A stretch of DNA of 64,000 nucleotides from Lujinxingia sediminis (lineage in GTDB: Bacteria > Myxococcota_A > Bradymonadia > Bradymonadales > Bradymonadaceae): assembly GCF_004005565.1 (NCBI RefSeq), contig NZ_SADD01000002.1, positions 186,001-250,000 on the forward strand, written 5' to 3'. The notes below the pieces were generated by a model that saw only the letters and a program-made list of their open reading frames with translations, made no database searches and was not told the origin of the DNA. Positions within the stretch are counted from its first letter, which is position 1; each line of letters opens with the position of its first letter. Both the position numbers and the translations under genes were made by a program. Below are positions 27,019 through 35,987 of this stretch, piece after piece.

Positions 27019-28191
27019 TCAGCCAAGACCCAGCAGCGCCTCGGTGATGGCGTGCACGCCCAGCGAGAGGCAGCGCTCATCGACATCAAAGCGCGGGGTG
27101 TGCAGAGGATGCACCTCCTCGCTCTGCGGATCTTTGACGCCCAGGAAGAAGTACGCAGCCGGCACGCGGGTGGAGAAGGCCGCAAAGTCTTCGGCGCCAA
27201 GCTGGGGCAGATGCTGGACCATCACGCCCTCTCCCACCCGCTCTTCGATCAGACGCACCACGCGAGCCTCCAGCGCCGGGTCATTGGCCGTCAGACGCGC
27301 GCCGGGCACAAAGCGAACCGAGGCGCGCGCCCCCAGAGCGGCGGAGACGCCTTCCACGATCTGGCGCGCCGCGGCGCGCGCGCGCTCCATCGCCGGCGCC
27401 GAAAGACCACGAAGAATACCGGTCAACTCGGCGCGCTCAGCGATGATGTTATAAGAATTGCCCGCCTCCAACTTCCCGATCGAGAGCACCACCGCGTCGC
27501 GCGCATCGGTAATGCGGCTGACAACCTGCTGCAGCGCCACGATCACCTGAGCGGCCACGGCCACCGCGTCGACCCCTTCATGCGGATAGGCGCCGTGGCT
27601 CTTTTTGCCCTCGATCACAACTTCCACAAGCTCCGAGGCCGCCCACACCGGCCCTCCGGTGTACCCGATCTTGCCCACCTCCAGGGTGGGCATGCAGTGC
27701 AGCGCGAGAATGGCTTCAACCTCAGGCGCTTCGAGCACACCTTCCACAGCCATGCGTTCCGCACCAATCGGCTCACCTGTGGGCGATGCTTCTTCGGCGG
27801 GTTGAAAGATCATCTTCACCCTCCCCTTAAGCTCAGCGCGACGGTCCACAAGCTCACGCGCCACCCCCAGTCCCACCGTCGTGTGCACGTCATGGCCGCA
27901 GGCGTGCATCACCCCGGGACGCGTGCTGCAATACGTGCTCTGACGCAGCTCCTGAATAGGCAGCGCATCGATGTCGGCGCGAAACGCCCGTGTCGGCCCC
28001 TCAAGCTCCCCCTCGATCAGCGCGACAACCCCCGTCTCAGCCACCCGGGTGCTCTCCAGGCCCAGCTCCGCCAGGCGCTCTTCGATAAAGGCCGCGGTCT
28101 GATGCTCCTCAAACGAGAGCTCCGGATGGGCGTGAAGGTGGCGGCGCCACGCCACAAGCTCAGTGTCGAGGGTCAAAGAATCCTGGCTCAT
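27019..28191 (-). CDS. M20 family metallopeptidase/amidohydrolase
   Basis: A 390-residue M20D-type enzyme (N-acyl-amino-acid amidohydrolase/hippurate hydrolase group). It binds two metals through the visible ligands HACGHDVHT, the Glu pair FQPAEEA and a late His (EVHPLHTPRFD). RADIDALPI and HGAYPHEGVDAV mark the metal and dimerisation regions. No signal peptide. The substrate is probably an N-acylated amino acid or small amide; the sequence does not decide which. Confidence 0.93.
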   Translation of the reverse strand: MSQDSLTLDTELVAWRRHLHAHPELSFEEHQTAAFIEERLAELGLESTRVAETGVVALIEGELEGPTRAFRADIDALPIQELRQSTYCSTRPGVMHACGHDVHTTVGLGVARELVDRRAELKGRVKMIFQPAEEASPTGEPIGAERMAVEGVLEAPEVEAILALHCMPTLEVGKIGYTGGPVWAASELVEVVIEGKKSHGAYPHEGVDAVAVAAQVIVALQQVVSRITDARDAVVLSIGKLEAGNSYNIIAERAELTGILRGLSAPAMERARAAARQIVEGVSAALGARASVRFVPGARLTANDPALEARVVRLIEERVGEGVMVQHLPQLGAEDFAAFSTRVPAAYFFLGVKDPQSEEVHPLHTPRFDVDERCLSLGVHAITEALLGLG

Positions 28192-28424
28192 CGTGCACCT
28201 GCTCTGCCCGGTTCTCGGGCGTCGGAAAAGAGACGTCGATCACAACACGAAGCGCGACGTGCACAAAAATCGCCGCCGCGCTCGACAAACACGCCGGGAG
28301 TAGGGCAAATGCCCCCACCGCTGTCAAGATAGCCATCGCACCTGCGCGTACCACGCTCTCAAAGAGAGCTCGAGGGTGTCTTTTCTACCACCGCTGAAAC
28401 CCCATCTTCTTCGACCATGAGCTG

Positions 28425-29300
28425 ATGATGTCTTCTTCTCGCGCTTCGATCGTCTGGTTGTTGGTGGCACTCATGATCGTCTTCACCAGCGGCTGCGCCA
28501 CCTCGTTGAGCAACCTCGCACCGGCCCACACCCTGGCCCCCGGCGAAGTTCAGATCACCGGCGTGGCTCAGGCCGATCTTTATACCGGAGTCTTTGACGG
28601 CAGCATCGACGCCGGGCGCGCGGTGGTCGACGCCGCCCGGCGCGATGAGGGGCCTATCAGCGAAGCGGAGCTGCGCACTCTGCTCGACGCCGTGCTCCTC
28701 TGGCAGCTCTTTTTACCCGGGGCCACCCCGGAGCTTGCGCTGCGCGTGGGTGTGAGCGATCGCCCCCTTAAAGGCCTCGACATGGGGCTTCGCTACAACG
28801 GCAACGTCGTCAAACCCGACGTGCGCCTGCAGCTCTGGGAGAGTCAGGGCGGCGATGTGGCCCTGACCGCCCACGCCGCCTACGGCTACCACCGCTCGGT
28901 GGCCAGCTCCGCGGTGGAGTGGTTGGTCATGACCGAGTTTAAACGCCACGACTTCGAAGCCGGCCTCTCCGCCGGCTGGCAGTACCACGACATCATCAAG
29001 CTCTACCTCTCGCCGCGCTACCTCTACAGCGACCTCTCAGCCACCCCTAACCTCCCCGACTGGCTCAAGGAACGCATCCCCGAGGAGTATCAGGATTACA
29101 ACCCCTCGCGCTTCTTTGAGGACTCCGAGATGCACTACGTCGGCTTGAACTGGGGCGCGATGCTCGGCTACCGCTGGGTCTTCTTGCATATCGACATGAC
29201 GATGATGCGTGTGCTCTTTCGCCCCACCGTGCTGGAGTCCTCCCGCAACTACGACAACTGGGTCTTTGCCCCCAGTGCGGGCCTCAGCGTACGTTTTTAA
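28425..29300 (+). CDS. Lipoprotein with beta-rich, barrel-like domain
   Basis: A 291-residue protein with signal peptide and lipobox (WLLVALMIVFTSGC). Alternating strands with aromatic residues (LYLSPRYLYSDL, GLNWGAMLGYRWVF) and the final GLSVRF suggest an outer-membrane-associated beta structure. ATG 28425 is followed immediately by a second ATG at 28428. No family recognised. Between it and the recQ start (29301-29502) I see no gene or clear signal. Confidence 0.72.
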   Translation: MMSSSRASIVWLLVALMIVFTSGCATSLSNLAPAHTLAPGEVQITGVAQADLYTGVFDGSIDAGRAVVDAARRDEGPISEAELRTLLDAVLLWQLFLPGATPELALRVGVSDRPLKGLDMGLRYNGNVVKPDVRLQLWESQGGDVALTAHAAYGYHRSVASSAVEWLVMTEFKRHDFEAGLSAGWQYHDIIKLYLSPRYLYSDLSATPNLPDWLKERIPEEYQDYNPSRFFEDSEMHYVGLNWGAMLGYRWVFLHIDMTMMRVLFRPTVLESSRNYDNWVFAPSAGLSVRF

Positions 29301-29502
29301 GGAGGTTCTCGCCCGCTCGGACGGGGGAGGGCCTTGCCCGCGATCGCGATCCCTGCGAAGAAAGGAGCAAGATCGGCGCGTCCCACGCGATAATGAGAGA
29401 AGCACCACGTTGCACCTCAGGTCGTGAGCGCGCGCCGACGGCGCCACACTCGCCAGCACCCGCTTAAGGGCGTGCCGGCCCTCCTCTCTCGAGCACCAGA
29501 CT

Positions 29503-31791
29503 ATGAACCTCCCGGCTCCCTTCGCGCCCATTGCGCCCTCGATCGACGCGGCGCTCCACGACGTCTTCGGTTTTGAGTCCTTTCGCACCGGCCAGCGCCG
29601 CGGCATTGAGGCGGTTGTCGAGGGTAATGACACGCTCATCGTGATGCCCACCGGCAGCGGCAAGAGCCTCTGTTATATGCTCCCGGGCTGCGTGCTCCCC
29701 GGGCTCACCCTGGCCGTCTCCCCACTCATCGCCCTGATGAAAGACCAGGCCGACGCGCTAGAATCCTTTAACATTCCAGCCACTTACATCAACTCCTCCT
29801 TGAGTTGGGATGAGCAGCGACAGCGCCTGGCAGCCATGCGCGCCGGTGCCTACAAAGTCGTGCTCGTCGCGCCAGAACGTTTTAAAAGCCAGGCCTTCCT
29901 CGACGCCCTCTCCGGCGTGCCCATCGGGCTCTTCGCCATTGATGAGGCGCACTGCATCAGCCAGTGGGGCCACGACTTCCGCCCGGATTACCTCAACCTC
30001 GGCGAGGTCCGCCAAAAGCTCGGCGCCCCGACCACTCTGGCGCTCACCGCGACGGCTACACCCGAGGTTCAGCGCGACATCGCCGCCCAGCTCGACTTCG
30101 ATAATCACAGCGTCGTCGTCTCCGGTTTTGAGCGGCCCAACCTCTTCTTTGAGGTCTATCCGGCGCGAAGCCGACGCTCCAAATACGAGCGCATTGAGGC
30201 CCTGCTCGACCAGACCCCCGAGGGTAGCAAGGTCATCTACTGCGCCACCCGCAAGCAGGTCGAAGAGGTCGGGCGCAACCTTCGCGAGTCGGGCTATTAT
30301 CCGGCGCTCTACCACGCCGGGCTCTCCGACCAGGAGCGCGACGAAGTCCAGGACGCCTTTATGGCCGGCGATGCCCCGCTGCTCATCGCCACCAACGCCT
30401 TTGGCATGGGCGTCGATAAGAGCGATGTGCGCGCGATCATCCACTTCAACATCCCCGGCAGCGTCGAGGCCTATTATCAGGAAGCCGGGCGCGCGGGCCG
30501 CGATGGGGAGCCGGCGCATTGCCTGCTGCTCTACAACCGCGCCGATCTGCGCATCCACGAGTTTTTCACCGAAAACTCCTTCCCGGATCGCAAGCTGGTG
30601 GAGCGGCTCTGGACGCTTTTGCAAAAGCACGGCGTGGGTATGCACACCCTCGACGCTGACATGCTCGCGGACCACCTCTCGCGCGCTGGCGACGATCGGG
30701 TGCACCCCTGGGCGGTAGGCTCGGCGCTGCGCCTGCTGGAGCGCGGCGGGCACCTGGCCTTTGGCCAGCGCGGCCCGGCCCCCTGGCTGGAAGTCTTCGA
30801 CCAGGCCCGCACCCGCGATCTTCGTGTGGACTGGGACGCGCTCGATGCGCGACGCGGCGTCGATGAGAACCATCAAGAAGATATGGTGCGCTACGCCACC
30901 GGGCACACCTGCCGCCAGGTCTACCTGGTGCGCTACTTCAGCGACACCGCCAACGATATTGCCGAGTGCAAGCGTTGTGATCGCTGCTGCGGCCCTCCCT
31001 CCTACGCCCAGGCCGCCGGCCAGGTGCGCGCACCTATCATCGTACGCGAGCCAGCCCAGACCGTGCTGCGCAAGGTCTTAAGCGGCATCGCCCGCGCCCG
31101 CGGCAAATGGGGCGCCCACGTGATCGCCGCGATGTTGCGCGGCTCTCGCGCCAAAAAGATCACCGGCGCCGGCCTCGACCGGCTCTCCACCCACGGGATT
31201 CTTCGCGATCTTCGTCAGGATGATCTCGTGCGCCTGCTCGATGTCTGCTCCCAACTCGGGCTGACCACCCAGAACACCTACGGCTGCCTCTCTTTAACCG
31301 ATGCAGGCACCGAGGTGATGATGGCGTCGGAGCCCCTCTCCGAGACCGTCGCCGATGTGTTGGCCCGTCATGTGCGCTCGGCCTCCGAGTTTGGCGAGCT
31401 CCCCCCGACCACACGCCCCTCCGAGAGCCGTCCCAGGCCGGCCTCCGGCGATGGCGAGCTTGGCGAGACCTACCTGCGTACCCTGATGCTGGTTCGTGAG
31501 GGCCATGATTATCGAGACATTGCAAAGGAGCGTGGGCTCACCCCCTCAAGCGTACTGCGCCATTTTATGACCCTGGCTCAACACGGCCACAGGCTCCCGC
31601 TCGACGAGCACGCCGACGGTCGCCTCCTGCCAGAGCTGCGCGAACTTGCCAGCGAGTGGTCTCCCGATGATAAGCTTGCTCCACTCAAAGAACGCCTCAC
31701 CACTCCCTGCGACTACGATACGCTGAAGCTGAACCTCGCCATCGTACTTCAGGAGCGTTTTGAACACGACCAACCCCCCGAAGTCTCCTGA
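29503..31791 (+). CDS. recQ: RecQ-family ATP-dependent DNA helicase
   Basis: A 762-residue 3'-5' helicase. Walker A is VMPTGSGKSLCY, the DExH box is AIDEAHCISQWGHDFR, motif V/VI are FGMGVDKSDVR and YYQEAGRAGRDGE. A RecQ zinc site (CRQVYLVRYF, CKRCDRCC) and a winged-helix RQC follow. Instead of an HRDC domain the C-terminus has a helix-turn-helix tail (LREGHDYRDIAKERGLTPSSVLRHF-like; shown in part). It is longer than E. coli RecQ (about 610 residues). The stop overlaps the LarA-like gene by 32 bases. Confidence 0.93.
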   Translation: MNLPAPFAPIAPSIDAALHDVFGFESFRTGQRRGIEAVVEGNDTLIVMPTGSGKSLCYMLPGCVLPGLTLAVSPLIALMKDQADALESFNIPATYINSSLSWDEQRQRLAAMRAGAYKVVLVAPERFKSQAFLDALSGVPIGLFAIDEAHCISQWGHDFRPDYLNLGEVRQKLGAPTTLALTATATPEVQRDIAAQLDFDNHSVVVSGFERPNLFFEVYPARSRRSKYERIEALLDQTPEGSKVIYCATRKQVEEVGRNLRESGYYPALYHAGLSDQERDEVQDAFMAGDAPLLIATNAFGMGVDKSDVRAIIHFNIPGSVEAYYQEAGRAGRDGEPAHCLLLYNRADLRIHEFFTENSFPDRKLVERLWTLLQKHGVGMHTLDADMLADHLSRAGDDRVHPWAVGSALRLLERGGHLAFGQRGPAPWLEVFDQARTRDLRVDWDALDARRGVDENHQEDMVRYATGHTCRQVYLVRYFSDTANDIAECKRCDRCCGPPSYAQAAGQVRAPIIVREPAQTVLRKVLSGIARARGKWGAHVIAAMLRGSRAKKITGAGLDRLSTHGILRDLRQDDLVRLLDVCSQLGLTTQNTYGCLSLTDAGTEVMMASEPLSETVADVLARHVRSASEFGELPPTTRPSESRPRPASGDGELGETYLRTLMLVREGHDYRDIAKERGLTPSSVLRHFMTLAQHGHRLPLDEHADGRLLPELRELASEWSPDDKLAPLKERLTTPCDYDTLKLNLAIVLQERFEHDQPPEVS

Positions 31792-33010
31792 GAGCCTGCT
31801 TCACCGAGCGGTAAGGCACGCGCTCGCCCGTCAGGCCACGCCGATCGCGCCGGATCAGCGGGTGCTCGTCGTCATCCCCGACGCCACACGCCCTGTTGAT
31901 CTTCCCGATGTGCTCGAGCCTCTGCTCACACATCTCAACAGCTTTGAGCCCGCGCATATCTCGGTGCTGGTCGCCCTGGGACTGCACCGCGCGCTGGCCC
32001 TCTCCGAGCTCCGGCCCCTCCTCGAGATCTGTCAGGCCGCCGGCGCCTCACTCACCCAGCACAACCCGCACCACCCGCGCCTCTCAATGCTCGGCGCCGA
32101 CGTCGGTCTCGTTGCCGAGCCCCAGGCCGAGCCGTTGATCGGCTCGGCCCCCCCCGGTGCCGATCGCCCGCTGCCCGCGCTCCTCCACCCGATGCTCTTT
32201 CAACACGATCGCATCATCGTCGTCGGCACCGTTGAGCCGCACCAGTACGCCGGCTTCTCCGGGGGCATCAAAGCCCTGGCGATTGGCTGCGCCGGCGAAG
32301 AGACCATCGGCACCCTGCACGGCCTGGAGCTCTTACGTCACCCCGGCGTGCGCCTGGGGCGCATCGACGATAACCCCTTCCAGCAGGCCCTCTGGCGGGT
32401 GGCAAAGATGTCGGTTCCCGTCGACGCGCTACAGATTGTACCCGGCCACCCCGAGCCCCGTGCGCTTCTCTTCGGCCCGGTCCGCCCCACCTTTGAGGCC
32501 GCCTGCACCATCGCCCGTAAGGCGTTCTTCTACATCAGTGAGCCGCTGCCCTGGCTGCATCTGAAGTTGCCTCCAAGCAAATCGGACAACTTCTACCAGG
32601 CCTCGCGCGCGGCCACCTACGCCGCGCTCGTCGAGCACAGCGCCTTAATGCCCGGAGGCTGGATCGTACTGGAAGCCACCTGCCCCGAGGGCCTGGGACG
32701 CGGCGATGGTGAGCGCGCCTTCGCTCGCGCCCTGGCCCGCGGCCGCGACACCCTGCTCGCCGAGCTTCGCGGCGAGCTGCAATCGCCTGAGCCCGGCGTC
32801 GGCGGCCAGCAGCGCGCCTACGTGCTGGCCATGACTTTAGAGCGCAATCCCATCGCGCTTATCTCGCCACAACCTCTCCCGGAGCTCGACGCGGTAGGCA
32901 TTCGCCAGTTCCGAAGCCTTCAGGAAGCCCACCGCGCCCTCAACCTTCCCCTGGTCACAGGTGTCTCGTTGCCCGACATCTTTACCGGACTGCCCATCCT
33001 CGACCATTGA
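31760..33010 (+). CDS. LarA-like (lactate racemase/DUF2088) protein
   Basis: A 416-residue protein of the nickel-pincer lactate racemase LarA superfamily. Family motifs: IPDATRPVDLPDVL, ALGLHRALALSEL and HQYAGFSGGIKALAIG, the last with the conserved lysine that carries the NPN cofactor in LarA. TTG 31760 follows AGGAGCGTT within the end of recQ. The cofactor-making genes larB, larC and larE are not in the window, so it may act on another 2-hydroxy acid or rely on genes elsewhere. The function of the recQ coupling is unknown. Confidence 0.82.
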   Translation: MNTTNPPKSPESLLHRAVRHALARQATPIAPDQRVLVVIPDATRPVDLPDVLEPLLTHLNSFEPAHISVLVALGLHRALALSELRPLLEICQAAGASLTQHNPHHPRLSMLGADVGLVAEPQAEPLIGSAPPGADRPLPALLHPMLFQHDRIIVVGTVEPHQYAGFSGGIKALAIGCAGEETIGTLHGLELLRHPGVRLGRIDDNPFQQALWRVAKMSVPVDALQIVPGHPEPRALLFGPVRPTFEAACTIARKAFFYISEPLPWLHLKLPPSKSDNFYQASRAATYAALVEHSALMPGGWIVLEATCPEGLGRGDGERAFARALARGRDTLLAELRGELQSPEPGVGGQQRAYVLAMTLERNPIALISPQPLPELDAVGIRQFRSLQEAHRALNLPLVTGVSLPDIFTGLPILDH

Positions 33011-33049
33011 GCCATTCTTAGCGCCGCCCCGGAACAATCCCTCGCCCAC

Positions 33050-33092
33050 AAAAAAGCGTCCCCGCCCGAATCTCCGGCGAGGACGCTTTTTT
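33050..33092. terminator. Bidirectional terminator between LarA-like gene and topA
   Basis: AAAAAAGCGTCC pairs with GGACGCTTTTTT around an inner CGCC/GGCG stem. It serves the plus-strand gene ending at 33010 and the minus-strand topA ending at 33161. Confidence 0.92.
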
Positions 33093-33160
33093 GAGTTCTA
33101 CGCCCGACCCTGGCTGGCCCACCCGTCGCGGGGCCAACATGCAGCAGGTCGGAAGTTGGC

Positions 33161-35704
33161 TCAGCTCGCGCTCTTCTGCTCGATGAGCTCCAACGCCTTC
33201 TCCAGCGTCATATCATCGGGGTTGGTGCCCTTGGGAAGCGAGGCGTTGACCTTGCCCAGCTTCACATAAGGCCCGTAGCGCCCGTCGAGCACGTTGATGG
33301 GCTTGCCACTATCCGGATCGGTGCCCAGCTCCTTGAGCACCTTACGGCTGCTTGCACGACGTCCCTTGGGCTGCGCCAGAAGCTCCAGCGCCTGCTCCAA
33401 CGTCACCGTGAAGACCATCTCCTGCTCGGGCAGGTTGCGGTACTCCTTGAGGTGCTTGACGAAAGGCCCGTAGCGCCCGATGCCCGCCTCCACCGGCTCG
33501 CCGTCTTCGGGGTGCTTGCCCAACTCGCGCGGAAGATCGAGAAGCTGCGCGGCCTGCTCCAGGGTGACGTCTTCGGGATTCATGCCCTTGGGCACCGAAG
33601 CCGTCGGTGGCTTCTTGTTGTCTTCGGTGCGCTCACCCAGCTGGAAATACGGTCCGAAGCGACCATTCATCAAAAAGATCGGCTCGCCCTTCTCCGGGTG
33701 AAGTCCCAGCGACTCGGGGCCTTTCTCGCGCTTCTCCAGAAGCTCCAGGATCTTCTCGTAATCGAGGTCGGCCGGCGGAATGTCGTCGGGCACATCGACG
33801 GTCTTGGTTTCTCCTTCGACCTCGATCTGCACGTAGGGCCCGTAGCGCCCCACCTTCAGCGTGGCCGGGAAGTCTTCCAGGGTGACCTCGCGGGCCAGAT
33901 CCGGCTCGATCTTCTCTTCACCCTCGTTGACCTTGTCGGCAAAGGCCCCTTCGCGGCGATAGAACTGGTGCAGGTACTCGACCTTGGAGCCCTTACCGGC
34001 GGCGATCTCATCGAGATCATCTTCCATGCGGGCCGTAAACTGCGTGTCGACCAGCTCCCCGAAGTGTTTCTCCAGAAACTCGGTGACGGCAAAGGCCATG
34101 TAGGTGGGCACCAGCGTGCGGCCCACCTTGCGACCGTACTTCTCGCCAGCGGTGATCTTGCTCATGATCGTGGCGTAGGTACTCGGACGGCCCACACCTT
34201 CTTCTTCGAGCACCTTAACCAGCGAGGCTTCGGTGAAGCGTGCCGGCGGCTTGGTCTCGTGACCGATGGCCTCAAGCTCGTTGCAGTCCACCTCACCCCC
34301 CTCTTTGAGGGCGGGAAGGAGCACTTCGCGATCTTCGAGGGCTGCTTCCGGATCATCGGCCCCTTCGACGTAGGCGCGCATGAAGCCCGCGAAGTCGATG
34401 CGGTTGCCGTTGGCGCGGAACACGTAGGTATGCTCGTCGTCGCTGACCTTCAGATCCACACGCACGCTGGTCTTTTTGGCGTCGGCCATCTGGCTGGCGA
34501 CGGTACGCTTCCAGATCAGGTCGTAGAGCTTGCGATCCCGCCCTTTAAGGCCCGACTTATTCGGGTGCACGAAGGCGTCACCAGTGGGACGAATCGCCTC
34601 GTGCGCCTCCTGAGCGCCCTTGGCCTTCGAGGCGTAAACCCGAGGCTTATCGGCCACGTACTCCGCTCCGTAGAGCTCGCCGGCAGCCTTCCGCGCGGCG
34701 TTGAGCGCCTGCTGCGAAAGGTTCACCGAGTCGGTACGCATGTAGGTGATAAAACCGTTCTCGTAGAGTGACTGCGCAACCCGCATCGTATCGGAAGCCG
34801 ACAGCCCCAGCTTACGGCTGGCCTCCTGCTGCAGCGTCGAGGTGATAAAGGGCGGCTTGGGCCGAGTGGTGTACGGGCGCTCGGTGATCTCGTTGACCGT
34901 CCAGGGGCGGCTGGCCAGCTGCTCGACCATCTTTTTGGCCTGCTTCTCATCAAGAAGCAGGACATTTTTGCCCTCGGTGATCTTGCCGGTGTTCTCATCG
35001 AAGTCCTTGCCGGTGGCAACCCGGGTGCCATCGACCTCATGAAGCACCGCATCAAAGGCGTTGCCCTTCTCGGCAAGCTGCGCTTTGAGATCCCAGTAGG
35101 AGCCCATGCGGAAACGACGACGCTCGCGCTCGCGCTCCACAAGAAGTCGCACGGCCACCGATTGCACGCGCCCGGCCGAGAGGCCGTACTTGATCTTTTT
35201 GCCGACCAGCAAGGAGAGCGGGTAGCCCACCAGGCGGTCGAGGATGCGGCGAGTCTCCTGGGCTTCCACCAGGTGATCATCGACCTCGCGGGTGTTCTCC
35301 AGAGCGCGCTCGATGGCCGACTTCGTGATCTCGTGAAAGACCATGCGATGGGTCGGACATTTGGGCTTGAGCTCTTCCAAAAGGTGCCAGCTGATCGCCT
35401 CTCCTTCACGGTCTTCGTCCGTTGCGAGGTAGAGGGCGTCGGCCTTCTTAAGCTCCGCCTTGAGCTCTTTGATGGCCTTCTTGGAGCGGGGATCTTTGAC
35501 CACGTATACGGCGTCAAAGCCCTCGTCGATGTTCACGCCGAGGCTGGCCCAGGGCTCCTTTTTATACTTCGCCGGCATCTGGCCGGCGTTGTCCGGGAGG
35601 TCGCGGATGTGGCCCAGCGAGGCCTTCACCACAAACTCCTTCGGCAGGTATTTTTGAATGGTCTTCGCCTTGGAGGGCGACTCGACGATCACGAGTTTTG
35701 ACAT
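33161..35704 (-). CDS. topA: DNA topoisomerase I
   Basis: An 847-residue type IA topoisomerase that relaxes negative supercoils. Toprim domain: KLVIVESPSKAKT and TDEDREGEAISWHL. The catalytic Tyr is in GFITYMRTDS. The C-terminus has four repeats of the GRYGPYVKLG type (also GRFGPYFQLG) rather than the cysteine zinc ribbons of the E. coli enzyme. ATG 35704 (MSKLVIVES) is the conserved start; in-frame codons up to 35791 add non-homologous sequence. It is convergent with the LarA-like gene. Confidence 0.97.
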   Translation of the reverse strand: MSKLVIVESPSKAKTIQKYLPKEFVVKASLGHIRDLPDNAGQMPAKYKKEPWASLGVNIDEGFDAVYVVKDPRSKKAIKELKAELKKADALYLATDEDREGEAISWHLLEELKPKCPTHRMVFHEITKSAIERALENTREVDDHLVEAQETRRILDRLVGYPLSLLVGKKIKYGLSAGRVQSVAVRLLVERERERRRFRMGSYWDLKAQLAEKGNAFDAVLHEVDGTRVATGKDFDENTGKITEGKNVLLLDEKQAKKMVEQLASRPWTVNEITERPYTTRPKPPFITSTLQQEASRKLGLSASDTMRVAQSLYENGFITYMRTDSVNLSQQALNAARKAAGELYGAEYVADKPRVYASKAKGAQEAHEAIRPTGDAFVHPNKSGLKGRDRKLYDLIWKRTVASQMADAKKTSVRVDLKVSDDEHTYVFRANGNRIDFAGFMRAYVEGADDPEAALEDREVLLPALKEGGEVDCNELEAIGHETKPPARFTEASLVKVLEEEGVGRPSTYATIMSKITAGEKYGRKVGRTLVPTYMAFAVTEFLEKHFGELVDTQFTARMEDDLDEIAAGKGSKVEYLHQFYRREGAFADKVNEGEEKIEPDLAREVTLEDFPATLKVGRYGPYVQIEVEGETKTVDVPDDIPPADLDYEKILELLEKREKGPESLGLHPEKGEPIFLMNGRFGPYFQLGERTEDNKKPPTASVPKGMNPEDVTLEQAAQLLDLPRELGKHPEDGEPVEAGIGRYGPFVKHLKEYRNLPEQEMVFTVTLEQALELLAQPKGRRASSRKVLKELGTDPDSGKPINVLDGRYGPYVKLGKVNASLPKGTNPDDMTLEKALELIEQKSAS

Positions 35705-35910
35705 AGAAGGATTCCGCGCTTCGCTGTTCATGTATTCACAGGGCCCAACGGCTTCGAGGCTCAGATCTACGCGCTCATCACCAGGTGGCAAGGCGCATTC
35801 ACTGCGCGCCCCATAAGTAGGGGCCTGTCCACCTTCACCCGTTGCCCGTGGGGGGCTTTCATAGAGAAGAGCCCGGGGGTTTGTCCAGCCTCACCGCCAA
35901 CCGGGCCTGC

Positions 35911-35945
35911 AAAAGAGCCCCGCGTTGCCATGCAGCGCGGGGCTC
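35911..35945 (-). terminator. Terminator of the TPR gene
   Basis: A perfect 10-bp stem, GAGCCCCGCG with CGCGGGGCTC, is followed on the minus strand by TTTT. It lies 43 bases after the TPR gene stop. Confidence 0.8.
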
Positions 35946-35987
35946 CACACACTCGCCAGGTCTTTGCATCGAGCCTGACGCTTCGAC

